Shown in pieces: positions 22,109 through 45,473 of a stretch of 64,000 nucleotides of DNA. Source of the DNA: Girardinichthys multiradiatus. Taxonomy: Eukaryota > Chordata > Actinopteri > Cyprinodontiformes > Goodeidae. The position numbers and the translations under genes are program-made. The stretch spans positions 5,637,854-5,701,853 of the forward strand of contig NC_061816.1 in NCBI RefSeq assembly GCF_021462225.1. The letters are read 5' to 3'. Numbering within the stretch: the first letter of the stretch is position 1; every line of letters starts with the position of its first letter. Under the pieces are notes generated by a model that saw nothing but the letters and a program-made list of their open reading frames with translations, was not told the DNA's origin and did no database searches.

Positions 22109-23892
22109 GAACCTGGAAAATAAACGAGGACAAGACTGATAAGTCAAAGTTTAGAATAAACATGGCTATCATAAACTTGGCCAGTTGAATGTACCACAGA
22201 GGCAAAACCCTCAGGCGTCGAAGTGCTGGCAGCAAGCTCCTTATAAACCTCCCAGCTTGATCAAGGAGATGGAGAACACCTGTCCAACCCAACAGCACAC
22301 AAGCGACACCTAAAGGCGAAGCAAAGTAAATAGCAGGCACAAAAATACAAACTGGAACTCCCAGAGCCCGACAGAATTGCTGTTTGTGTATCCGGTTTTC
22401 ATTCATGAACGGGGGTTATTAAGGTACAAGCGTGGCTTGACTTTTCTCTCTGAGGTCTACAGAAGAAACTGTGTTCCAGAGAGTTCCCAGCAGAGACCTT
22501 GTCTCTACAACGCTGAGTAGAGCAGTTTTCCCGGTCTGAAGGAAGGACAATGGGACCGCATCACCGTGGTTACAGCAGTAACATGCAGTTCGGCCGGCCG
22601 ACAGAATGAGCCGCTAACCTATGGAGGTTAACTGCAAACTAACCCTTTGTTCACTGTGGATGCCTTCTCCAACTTTGTCGCCCAGACAACTTTTCCTCAG
22701 CACAGTTCACATAAGAGGTTAGGTTTGGGCAGAGAGAAATAATTTAGAATAAATAATCTAAACATTTTTCGTTTATGACGTTTGGTTTAGTTTGTGTTGA
22801 AACTCAGACATCTCAGTGCTAGCAGATTATCTGCTCACCACATGTGCTCAGTTTGTGTGTTCTGTGTTTGTGTTTTTTTTTTTAAGTTAAGACAAACTTT
22901 ATTTAACGGGTGATTTTAAACACAGAAAATCGGCCATAACGTGCCATCCACGCTTATGCATTTTAACCCTTTTATTAATGGTATTTTAAAGGTATGTGTT
23001 TGATTCTGATGATAAGCTATAAACTTCTTTTGTTAGCTTCAACCGCTAACAGCTACGAACACGTGCTTGCCTACTAAAGATCATTCACCCAAAAAGGTTG
23101 TTAGTTTTCAATCCAGTAGGATAATATTTCCCTAAATAGTGTTTTACTAAACTTGATAATTAAGTAACACAATTAAGCCAATTTCTCAAAAGATTTGGTT
23201 CTTATTCAAAATAATATTTCTTAAAATATTATTTTAAAGAATAAAGGCAGCTAATTAAACACTGTTGAGAATTGGTCATTCAGAAGGTTGGTTTTATTCA
23301 GCAAATCATTCTTTAAATAATATTTCATTAAAATAATATTTTATCTGATCTTGCATTGTGAATGGTTGTCTAAAGGTATGCTGATTATTGCCTAAGTTGG
23401 TTCCAAGACTAACTTAACTGCATTTACAGATTCTTTGAGATAATCCTTGGTTCTCAAACATAAACATTGCATGGTAATGTTGCATCACTCTTTGGGTCAT
23501 GGTTTTCAATCATCTTTAATCAACTTGTTTATATTGTACATAGCCCATTAGTCTTCCCTATTCTTTAATTTTGCTAGGTAGTTTAGTTGGATTGTTTTAG
23601 CATAGTAAAGAGTTTGTTGATTGAAATATGTTTGACTTTGAGTTGACTTATTTTTGTTAATAAATTCTTGTATTTTAAGAAATTGTGTGAATTCATTCCG
23701 TGTGTGCAGAGTTTTGTTGTTCAACAATGTCAGAGCTTGGCCCACACCTTTCCATTTTGTCCTAATGCCACCGCCTTATTAGGCTGGTATTCACAGGACA
23801 ACCATTAACAGACTGAAATATTATTTAATAAAATATGAAATATTATATTAAATAATATATTCATCTTCATAATTACAACAATGCTTTGATCT
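22109..23892. other. AT-rich spacer between the two Rex3 copies; no gene seen
   Basis: 22109-22620 continues the exon-like DNA to the left of Rex3 (the target duplication proves they were once joined) but shows no recognisable protein. 22870-23892 is very AT-rich with several AATATT palindromes and blocks such as ttgagaattggtcattcag; it may be an old LTR or MITE, but I could not define ends. Confidence 0.4.
23208..23235. repeat. 12-bp AT palindrome
   Basis: AAAATAATATTT (23208-23219), a 4-base loop, then its exact reverse complement AAATATTATTTT (23224-23235). Similar imperfect AT palindromes occur near 23310-23345 and 23815-23865, so the interval carries a repeated AT-rich fold-back motif. 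Confidence 0.85.
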
Positions 23893-24045
23893 TAAGCTAA
23901 ATACCCACACCAGTTTCAAGTCTTCTGCAGAATCTGACAGGTTTTCTTCCAGGAATTTTCTTGGATTTAGCTCCATTCATCATCCAACTCTGACCAGATT
24001 CTCTGTCCCTGCTGCAGGTAAGCTTCCCAACAGCATGATGCATGT
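23893..24045 (-). mobile_element. Tc1-like fragment fused to the end of Rex3 copy 2
   Basis: On the minus strand it reads 'gcatcatgctgttgggaag', 'gggacagagaatctggtcag', 'gaatggagctaaatcc', 'gaagaaaacctgtcagattc', 'gcagaagacttgaaactggt', the order of the central part of the fish Tc1 family also present at 47955-48460. It replaces the expected 3' end of the neighbouring Rex3. Confidence 0.65.
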
Positions 24046-26434
24046 ATCTGTGATCTCGTTCTTTCGGTCTTGACCCAAAGCTCATGACCATAGATGAGGG
24101 TAGGAACGTAGATCGAACAGTAAATCGAGAGCTTCGCTTTCTGACTCAGTTCTCTCTTCACCACAGCAGACCAGTACAGCGCCCGCATCACTGCTGATGC
24201 AGCACCGATCCGTCTATCATTCTCTCACTCCATTTTGCCCTAATTCATGAACAAGACCCCCAAGATACTTGAACTCCTCCACTTGAGGCAGGACGTCCCC
24301 CTCTACCCTTATCCGGCTCAAGACCATGGCCTCGGACCTGGAGGCACTGATTCTCCTCCCTGCTGCTTCACACTCGGCTGCAAACTGCTCCAGTGAGAGC
24401 TGTAGATCACGAGCTGATGAAGCCAATAGGACCACGTCATTCGCAAAAAGCAGACACAATCCTACGGCCACCAAAACGGATCCCCTCAACACATTGGCTG
24501 CGCCTAGAAATTCTCTCCATAAAAGTTATGAACAGAATCAGTGACAAAGGGCAACCTTGGCGAAGTCCAACCATTACCGGAAACGAGTCAAACTTACTGC
24601 CGGCAATGCGGACCAAGCTCTGACACCGGTCACACAGGGCCCTAACAACCCGTATCAAAGGACCTGATACCCTATACTCCCGGAGTATCCCCCACAGGAA
24701 ATCACGAGGGACACAGTCGAACGCCTTCTCTCAGTCCACAAAGCACATGTAGACTGGTTGGGCGAACTCCCATGCACCCTCCAGGACCCTGCTGAAGGTA
24801 TAGAGCTGGTCCAGTGTTTTATGGCCAGGACGAAGAACACACTGCTCTTCCTGAATCCGAGGTTCGACTATCCGACGGAACCTCCTCTCCAGAACCCCAA
24901 GATAGACCTTACCAGGGAAGCTTAAGAGTGTGACTCCCCTATAGTTGGAGCACACTCTACAGTCCCCCTTTTTGAATAGGGGGACCACCACCCCAGTCTG
25001 CCAATCTAGAGGAACTGCCCCCAATGTCCATGCAATGCTGCAGAGTCACATTAGCCAACACAACACTACAACATCCAGAGCCTTAAGGAACTCTGGGCGA
25101 ATCTCATCCACCCCCAGGGCCCTACCACCAAGGAGCTTTTTAATCACCTCGATGACTTCAGCACCAGAGACTGGAGATCCCACCCCAAGATCCCCAGGCT
25201 CCGCTTCCTCAGTGGAAGACATGCCAGTGGGATTGAGGAGGTCTTCAAAGTACTCTGCCCACCGACCCACAACATCCCGAGTTGAGGTCAACAGCACACC
25301 CTCACCACTGTAAGCAGTGTTGGTGGTGTACCTCTTCCCCCCCCCTCGAGACGCCGGATAGTGGACCAGAATCTCTTTGAAGCCGTTCGGAAGTCCTTCT
25401 CCATGGCCTCTCCAAACTCCTCCCACGCCTGGGTTTTTGCCTCAGTAACCACCCGAGCCACATGCCACTTGGACTGCCGGCACCCATCAGCTGCTTCTGG
25501 AGTCCCACAGGCCAAAAAGACCCGATAGGGCTCCTTCTTCAGCCTTACGGCATCCCTCACGAACACAGAAGTCCAACAACAAAACATTGCTCGAGTTTAG
25601 AACGGGAGGGCCATTCCTCCCTACCAAATCCCTCCAGGTGTCACTGTCATTGCTTAAGTGAGCATTGAAGTCTCCCAGCAGAACAAGCTAGTCCCCCAGA
25701 GGGGCGCTCTCCAACACCCCTCCAAGGACTCAAAAAAGGGTGGGTAGTCTGAACTGTTGCCCAGTGCATAAGCACAAACAACAGTCAGAACCCATCCCCC
25801 GACCCATAGGCGGAGGGAGGCTACCCTCTCATTCACCGGGGTGAACCCCAACGAACAGGCGCCGAGATGGCGCCTCTCACCAGGGGCAACTCAAGAGTGG
25901 AAGAGTGTGTGTTGAGGTGAGCCCGACTATTTCTAGCCAGGACCTCTCTACCTCACACACCAACCCAGGCTCTTTCCCAACCAGAGAGGTGACATTCCAC
26001 TTCCAAAGAGCCAGCTTCTGTAGCCGAGGATTAGACCGCCAAGGTCTCTGCCTTCGGCCACCACCCATAACACATTGCACCCGACCCCTTTGACCCCTCC
26101 CATGAGTGGTGAGTCCATCGGAAGGGGGATCCACGTTTCCTCTTCGAGCTGTGCCTGGCCGGGTTCCATGGGGGAAAGCCCGGCCACCAGGCACTCACCA
26201 GCGTGCCTCATCTCCAGGCCTGGCTCCAGAGTGGGGCCCCGGTGACCCACGTCCGGGCGTGGGAACACTGTGTCTATCTTCGGTAATCATCATAAGAGGT
26301 CTGTGGGCTGCGCTTTGTCTGATCCCTCACCTAGGACCTGTTTGCCTTGGGTGACCCTACCAGGGGTATAAAGCCCCTGACAACAAAGCTCTCAGAATCA
26401 TTGTGACAGTCAAACCCCTCCACCACGTTAAGGG
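24046..26434 (-). mobile_element. Second Rex3 copy, internally deleted and 3'-truncated
   Basis: Aligns by eye with the first copy from its 5' leader (ccttaacgtggtggagggg at 26434) to about the position of 19138 in copy 1. It keeps reverse transcriptase motifs: RTLDQL-like KTLDQL, FVD near 24731, GLRQGCPLSLILF, and FANDVVLLASS, in which the catalytic FADD has become FAND. About 475 bp between the endonuclease and reverse transcriptase parts (20665-21140 of copy 1) are missing at about 25560. The last 400 bp are replaced by a Tc1 fragment. Many stops; dead. Confidence 0.88.
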
Positions 26435-26664
26435 GAACCTTATGTCATTTGAAAGTAAAGTATCATTATCTATTAAAAGGTCACTGATTAAAGCATCAAA
26501 GTTAAAAAATATATATATTTTACAAGTTATTTTACACAGTTTTTAGTGTAGATGGCAGATGTGTATTTTACGTTTTAAATTCTGTAAAAGAAACCAACAA
26601 AAATACAGTTAGTACTCATTTATTTAAAATTCGTAATATTTAATTTTGGACAAACCTTCTTATA
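26435..26664. other. Short AT-rich gap between Rex3 copy 2 and a Tc1 element
   Basis: AT-rich, no frame and no repeat termini recognised; ends in the TA target of the next transposon. Confidence 0.4.
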
Positions 26665-26967
26665 CACTGCTAAAAAAAATAAAGGGAAGGGAACACTCAA
26701 ATAACACATCCTAGATCTGAATGAATGAAATATTCTCATTAAATACTTTGTTCTGTACAAAGTTGAATGTGCGGACAACAAAATCACACAAAAATCATCA
26801 ATGGAAATCAAATTTATTAACCCATGGAGGCCTGGATTTGGAGTCACACACTAAATTAAAGTGGAAAAACACACTACAGGCTGATCCAACTTTGATGTAA
26901 TGTCCTTAAAACAAGTCAAAATGAGGCTCAGTATTGTGTGTGGCCTCCACGTGCCTCTATGACCTCC

Positions 26968-27853
26968 CTACAACACCTGGGCATGCTCCTGATGAGATGG
27001 TGGATGGTCTCCTGAGGGATCTCCTCTCAGACCTGGACTAAAGCATCCGCCAACTCCTGGACAGTCTGCGGTGCAACGTGACGTTGGTGGATGGAGCGAG
27101 ATGGATGGATGGAGCTCAATCGGATTCAGGTCTGGGAAACGGGCGGGCCAGTCCATAGCTTCAATGTCTTCATCTTGCAGGAACTGCTGACACACTCCAG
27201 CCACATGAGGTCTAGCATTATCCTGCATGAGGAGGAGCCCAGGGCCAACCGCACCAGCATATGGTCTCACAAGGGGTCTGAGGATCTCATCTCAGTACCT
27301 AATGGCAGTCAGGCTACCTCTGACGAGCACATGGAGGGCCGTGCGCCCTCCAAGGAAATGCCACCCCACACCATTACTGACCCACTGCCAAACCAGTCAT
27401 GCTGAAGGATGTTGCAGGCAGCAGATCGCTCTCCACGGTGTCCCCAGACTCTGTCATGTCTGTCACATGTGCTCAGTGTGAACCTCCTTTCATCTGCAAC
27501 CCCATTTGTGGACGTCGAGCCCTCATACCATGCTCATGGAGTCGGTTTCTAACCGTTTGTGCAGACACAGGCATATTTGTGGCCTGCTGGAGGTCATTTT
27601 GCAGGGCTCCGGCAGTGCACCTCCTGTTCCTCCTTGCACAAAGGTGGAGGTAGCGGTCCTGCTGGGTTGTTGCCCTCCTACCGCCTCCTCCACGTCTCCT
27701 GGTGTACTGGCCGGTCTCCTGGTAGCACCTCCAGGCTCTGGACATTACGCTGACAGACACAGCAAACCTTCTTGCCACAGCTCACATTGATGTGCCATCC
27801 TGGATGAGCTGCACTACCTGAGCCACTTGTGTGGGTTGTAGAGTCTGTCTCAT
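26968..27853 (-). pseudogene. Tc1-like transposase, several breaks
   Basis: Starts [20 protein letters not shown] at 27853, then an in-frame TGA, followed by [20 protein letters not shown] (helix-turn-helix, about residues 26-45) and [19 protein letters not shown]. The central part is disordered by frameshifts. Near the C-terminus LMQDNARPHVAG holds the second catalytic Asp and FPDLNPIE the Glu, but Ser of the usual SPDLNPIE is Phe and the following conserved Trp segment is replaced. Inactive. Confidence 0.82.
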
Positions 27854-28066
27854 GCTACCACGAGTGTGAAAGCACCACCAACATTCAAAAGTGACCAAAA
27901 CATCAGCCAGAAAGCATAGGTACTGAGAAGTGGTCTGTGGTCCCCACCTGCAGAACCACTCCTTTATTGAGTGTCTTGCTAATCGCCAAAGATTTCCCCC
28001 TGTTGTCTATTCCATTTGAACAACAGCTGTGAAATTGATTGTCAATCAGTGTTGCTTCCTAAGTTG

Positions 28067-28677
28067 TGTTGAGAATTAAAATCATGTACTTTCATGCTAT
28101 TAGTTCAGTTCGCATGTATAACCATAAAACTGAGACATAACATGTATTGTGAGCCTGAGAGGGAGAAGTCAGAGGTCACAGCAGGCTTCAGGTTGGAGCA
28201 AGGGTGAAGCAGAGGTTAGGAGGTTCTCAGCAGCTGCAAGCAGTAAATGCTGGCTGTATGGGCAATAAAGCAATAAATATTGACTGTTGGGCATGGTATA
28301 GATATAAAGTACCCACAAGGGGCTTGGCTAATTTACAGCGCAGACACAGACTGCATAATAATTCTTGGAGGGGAGGGTCAGTCAATAAGAAGTAAAAGGT
28401 ATAAGATGTTCTAACATTTATGATAAGGCAGACCACTCGGTAAAAACAGCCTTGCTTTGCTGACACCCGAGGTCTCCCTAAGGGCCCTTAGGTAATCTTT
28501 ATTTGTATCATTCTTTTTGTATATTAATATGCATTGGGAATTATTGGACTAATCATTTACCAAATTAAACTTGTGTTAATCTTAATTTCCTGCTCTTCAT
28601 CTGTTCTTTCTCACAACATCCGGACTGGGGTGTTGAGGCTGTATTATTATATATGATGGAATTATTTTACCTCAACA
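28067..28677. mobile_element. Solo LTR (or LTR-like element) inside the Tc1
   Basis: 611-bp insertion with perfect 7-bp inverted ends TGTTGAG (28067-28073) and CTCAACA (28671-28677). Left flank GTTG (28063-28066) and right flank GTGG (28678-28681) fit a 4-bp duplication with one change; removing the insert rejoins the Tc1 tail (cctaa|GTGGacagtttg). Inside, gatataaag (about 28301) could be a TATA element and attaaac (about 28563) a poly(A) signal. No coding sequence. Orientation is uncertain. The parent retroelement is not identified. Confidence 0.6.
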
Positions 28678-28791
28678 GTGGACAGTTTGATTTCACAGAA
28701 GTTTGATTTACTTGGAGTTATATTGTGTTGTTTAAGTGTTCCCTTTATCTTTTTGAGCAGTGTATTTAACATAAGGTCCGGTTTCCCGTTA

Positions 28792-28803
28792 AGTTTCAGT
28801 TTC
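28792..28803 (-). promoter_or_regulatory. ISRE upstream of stat1
   Basis: AGTTTCAGTTTC on the plus strand is an exact match to the interferon-stimulated response element consensus AGTTTCNNTTTC. It lies about 410 bp upstream of the predicted stat1 start site. ISREs bind the STAT1-STAT2-IRF9 complex and IRF factors, so the site suggests interferon induction of stat1 itself, as is known for mammalian STAT1. It sits 29 bp from the end of the Tc1 element. Confidence 0.6.
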
Positions 28804-29090
28804 AATGTTGTCGCAGTCTTACCTTCTTTCTCTGAAAACACGTGATTTCATCTGGCTGTTCCTGTGTACTGCCTTTCCTCCCCGGAAACATACAATTTAT
28901 TTTCTATCTGATACTCTAAAACGTATTTCAAATACAAAGGATACATCTAAGTTCTATAAAATATTAAGATTTGTCCTAGAGCGTGGGCTAAAATCAATAA
29001 AATGAGGTTTGTGCGTTAAAAAGTGTGTTTAGATACTGTTATTGTGGATGTGTGTACTGATTGACGGAACAGCCTCTTTATCCTTTTCTG

Positions 29091-29204
29091 ATTGGCTAAA
29101 ACCAAGAACAAGGCGGCAGCTTGTTGTCCGTAGTCCGTTATAATTGGCTGGGAAGTGTTACCAGTATTGCGTACATAAAAGAGGTAGTGAAGCTGCCAGG
29201 AGCA
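29091..29204 (+). promoter_or_regulatory. stat1 core promoter (two inverted CCAAT boxes, TATA-like)
   Basis: ATTGG (inverted CCAAT) at 29091-29095 and 29143-29147, 52 bp apart, followed by a TATA-like ACATAAAA at 29173-29180. Transcription would start near 29205. The exon that follows ends in a strong donor at 29292, which fits a promoter here. Confidence 0.5.
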
Positions 29205-29291
29205 CTTACCGAGCATTTTAGGAAAAGAAAAGTCCACCAGGATCCAAAACCGGGTTTCACAGCGAGATTATAACCTTCCACAGAATAAAAG
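29205..29291 (+). other. stat1: stat1 non-coding exon 1 (5' UTR)
   Basis: Starts about 25 bp after the TATA-like element (start inferred) and ends AATAAAAG|GTAAGTTT at 29291. It has no ATG in a useful frame. It would splice to the acceptor gtgaccattag at 30991, directly before the start codon. Vertebrate STAT1 genes typically have a non-coding first exon. Confidence 0.55.
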
Positions 29292-30740
29292 GTAAGTTTA
29301 TTCACCTGTCTGGCAGGTCATGGAAGCATTTCAAGAGCTAAATGTTTTTGTATTAGCAAATCAAAACATTAGGCTAAGCTAGTTGCTGATAGTAGTTCCG
29401 AGACAAGTAAGATAAAAATAAAAGATGGCTGTTTCTTGGTGGTTCTCTTATATACGGATAATTTTAACAGTGGAAACTAAGTAGCTGTAATATCGGTGTG
29501 AGTTAAACTTTTCATAGGAGCACATTGTTAATCACGCCCACCTGTACAGCACTGCTGCTAACTGACAGGTTAGACAGGAGAGTAAAATCAGCGTTGATGT
29601 TAGCTTCTGATGCGCATTAAAAAGCTGTTTTACTGTTTTCAAGCGTCCTGAACCGGATTTGGTCCGGTTCCAATTCTAAAATACTAACTGGGTTATTCCA
29701 GATGGTTTATAGATTATTTAAAATGCAGTTAATGATTAGCGAGACCTTGATTTGATTTGTAAACAAACAAAAAAAATTCACTTTTATTATTGTTAGATTT
29801 GTCATTTGGGCCTGTAGAGCACCGATTGTAATACTTAGAATAGTCAAACCTGGATTGCAATATTCTACTCTGATGAAATTTATTTATTTATTTATAATAA
29901 TGAACCCTTATTTCTTACATTAGTTAGGCTGGTTTAACATAAATTTAATTCACAACCGTAAAAACTTTAATTTTGAGCTTTTCAGATGGAGCTGGTGGTT
30001 GATTTGAAGCTTACAAAGTGCAGAAGCTATACATTTCATGGATTAAAAATAGTACTTTCAAGACTCTCCGTTTAGTGCAGAATATTGCAGAACAGTTTCG
30101 AGCTTCTCAGGATAAACTGGCTCCAAGTTGGTCAAGATTGCCAAGAAGAAAAAAAAAAACATTCAGTGGTTTATCAGGAATCTTTAAAACTGCTATTATT
30201 TGTGTGGAGTTTGGTGAAGAAAACGTTTAGCGGTATCGGTGCCACAAAATAATAGGCAGGACTAATTTAATATAAGGCAGGTAAATTAAATGTATTTTAA
30301 TAGGTGTTTTTAAATGAGTTCTGATGGTTTTGATCTGAGTTATTTCACTATTCTCACGGATTTGACAGCTTATTATGGCATAAATCCATAAAAATAATAA
30401 TAATAAGAGGGCCAGACTGTAACAGACAGTCTTCCTCAGCAGGTTATAATCTGTTTGTTTTTAGCTTTCCGTTTCTAGTGAAGAGCTGTCTCGGAGAAGC
30501 TTTAATATACTTCTGATTTCTTATTTCCTGCTTCTGTGGCCAAACATAAGCAAGTTTGGTGGCATTGTTTGAATTTGATGAATATATCAAAAACCTTGAA
30601 AGGAAAGAACTGTTGATGAAATGATTATCGGCTCATTATTCTAGATGTTTATCTTTGGTTTTGGTGGAACAGCAGACAAACCATTTATTGAAGGCATGTT
30701 AAAATATACAACAGAAATCTATATTGGTTCACTTTACGTT

Positions 30741-30830
30741 AGGTAAGGTAAGGTAAGTTTATTTATATAGCGTTTTCAGCAACGAGACACTCAAAGCGCT
30801 GTACAGAGCTTTACAGTTTGAGCCCCTCAG
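30741..30830. repeat. Short fish dispersed repeat in stat1 intron 1
   Basis: aggtaaggtaaggtaagttt followed by atttatatagcgttttcag and cactcaaagcgctgtacag. This combination is a common short repeat in teleost genomes (often a LINE 3' tail or a related SINE, from memory). The starting pentamer aggta is repeated. Confidence 0.5.
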
Positions 30831-30991
30831 ATTGATTGATTAAAGCCTCCTGCTGATTTTGAGTTTTAGTGCATAATTCCTTTTAAATAATATTTCAGCA
30901 CTAAGTAGTTTTCATTAAATTCTGTTTGGTTTATCCTTAATTTAATCCAAACCGCTTGAGTCCTGATGCAGCTGCTCTTTGTGACCATTAG

Positions 30992-43784
<12,793 letters not shown>

Positions 43785-43897
43785 AGCGTTGTAGACGTAA
43801 GTATAGCTGAACTATCAGTGCTGTTTTCTAATGACGTGACGCTTTTATGAAAGCTGCTCTTAGAGCTTGAAAAATGACTGCGGGTTTATTTATGTGC

Positions 43898-44425
43898 TGT
43901 GATGTAGAAAAGTTTGTACACCCTTGGAGATTTTTTTTTTTTTCTGCTTCAATTTTTCTTTGTCTATACCGGGCCCGATTACTGCCAGACCTGTAGAACC
44001 AAGTAATCCTTCAAATTGGACCTGTCCGACTGTACGAAGCAGGCTGAAAAATGTCATAAAGTAACACATGAATCTAAAGAAACTGATGAGGGATATCTAT
44101 CGGTCTGGGCCACAGTGGGAACCTTTATCCACAGAGGTGTTTAACCTACCAGAACTACTCCAAGAGAACATCAGCAACTCATCCAGGGGCTCACAGAAGA
44201 ACCCAGAACAACATCTAAAGCTCTACTGCCTCAGTTAAGGTCAGAGGTCATGATTCAGATGGGCAAAAATGGTGTCCACAGGAGAGTACCAAGGACAGAA
44301 CCACTGCTGACCCGAAAAGTGTAAACTCTTACATTTACCAAACAGTGAAGTATGGTGGTGGCAGTGTGATGATCTGGGTCCTGGACGACCTGCTGCCGCT
44401 GATCCGTTTGGCCAATTTGAAGGTT
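43898..44425 (+). mobile_element. Degenerate Tc1 element near the stat1 3' end
   Basis: Begins near 'gaaaagtttgtacacccttg'. Transposase-gene words follow: 'accagaactactccaagaga', 'catcagcaactcatccaggg', 'ctcagttaaggtcagaggtc', 'ccactgctgacccgaaaag', 'gtatggtggtggcagtgtga'. Same family as 12860-13710. It lies in the intron between the last coding exon and the 3' UTR exon of stat1. The catalytic C-terminal part is absent. Confidence 0.65.
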
Positions 44426-44612
44426 GCTGAATCAAAAACATGAAACGAGTTTGTTTTTTGTTTTTTTTTACGTTCATAGACGTGATGCCGATAACGCCAC
44501 TCAGAGGTTTTAGTTGGGGAACTGTGAATGTGAACGATTCATTCATCTGAACTGGTTCTTCTGAACAATGACTGATTTATTAAGAAATAATGAGCTGTTC
44601 TTCTCTCCACAG

Positions 44613-44955
44613 ATGAGTTCAGACTTTCAGGATCAAAACTGAGGACGTCTCTGTTTCTGTCTGACATCTGTGAGCCCCACGTCCCTCCTCCTGGTTCTGG
44701 TTCTGCCCGTCCCGTTTGCTCCCAGTGCCTTCATCACGTTGGACTTTCTTTAGTTAGTGGAACTTATCTTATCACTCTGCTGAAGCTGAGGAAAACTCTC
44801 CATATTTACCTGTGTTTATGAAATGTGACTCCATGCCTTGGTGGGCTCTAAATGTTTGCCTCTGAGGTTCAGGACTGTGCTCAAGTGTTGTGATTGAATT
44901 ATTTATCTTTATATGAAGATATACTGAGCAAAAATAAACCCTTTTTTATGTAACA
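44613..44955 (+). terminator. stat1: stat1 3' UTR exon and poly(A) signal
   Basis: Acceptor ctctccacag at 44612. The preceding coding exon continues 12 bp past its stop to a donor gac|gtaagt at 43796/43797, too close to the stop to trigger decay. AATAAA at 44933-44938 predicts cleavage near 44955. If exon 24 (42970) were joined directly here, the frame would give MSSDFQDQN and stop, a possible alternative C-terminus. Confidence 0.65.
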
Positions 44956-45291
44956 AACTGACTCCTGGTGGATTGAAGAGGTTTGGTGACCTTGGTTGTT
45001 GAGCTTGAACCGAACACATGGAGGTCCAGGAAGCAGAGCTGGGTGAGGAGACTCTGAAGTTCATCCTCCAGGACCTTGAACAGGTTGAATGTATCTGTGG
45101 AGAAGTTCTGGGACTTGAGCGTCTCCACCTGTAACACGAGGTGAAACACGAGAACCAGCCGTCTTCCTCAGCTGGAGCTTCAGCTTCCTGCCTGTTTGTT
45201 TCCTGGAGCTTTTTATTTTTTTATTTTTTACCAAAACTGATCCGATTTTGATGATAAATGGCAGCCCAGAACCCTTCATGATGTGTTGAGA

Positions 45292-45473
45292 AGTAGCTCA
45301 GAGGAAGAAGAAAGAGGTTGGGCTCCTGCAGGTTGGAGGTTCAAGTCCTGACCTTTACTGCTTTCACCTTGTTTTTTGTTGTTTTTAAGCCAAAACACAG
45401 CAAGACCTCCTGAGGACTTGAACCAACAACCTTTAGATCACCAGGCTGCCTTCTCACAGGCAGAGCTACCTAC
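45292..45473. repeat. Inverted pair of tRNA-like (SINE-type) promoters
   Basis: Plus strand: an A-box-like TAGCTCAGAGG (about 45294-45304) and a B box GGTTCAAGTCC (45339-45349). Minus strand: GTAGGTAGCTCTG (45473-45461) and the same B box GGTTCAAGTCC (45424-45414). The two tRNA-like heads face each other across about 65 bp. Neither folds as a full tRNA by eye, so tRNA-derived SINE heads are more likely than working tRNA genes. Confidence 0.45.

Larger units (their letters stand above)
26665..28762 (-). mobile_element. Tc1-like transposon split by a solo LTR
   Basis: Imperfect inverted termini: CACTGCTAAAAAAAATAAAG at 26665 and, reversed, CACTGCTCAAAAAGATAAAG at 28762, each bordered by TA (26663-26664, 28763-28764). 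Without the 611-bp insertion at 28067-28677 the element is about 1.48 kb. It carries a decayed transposase on the minus strand (26968-27853). The family is common in ray-finned fish (from memory). Its right end lies 29 bp from an ISRE upstream of stat1. Confidence 0.85.

Noticed and set aside
28067..28677. A complete endogenous retrovirus
   Set aside because: Only one LTR-like unit without internal genes or a second LTR is present.
45292..45473. Two functional tRNA genes
   Set aside because: A- and B-box words are present but acceptor and anticodon stems do not form convincingly by eye; tRNA-derived SINE heads are more likely.
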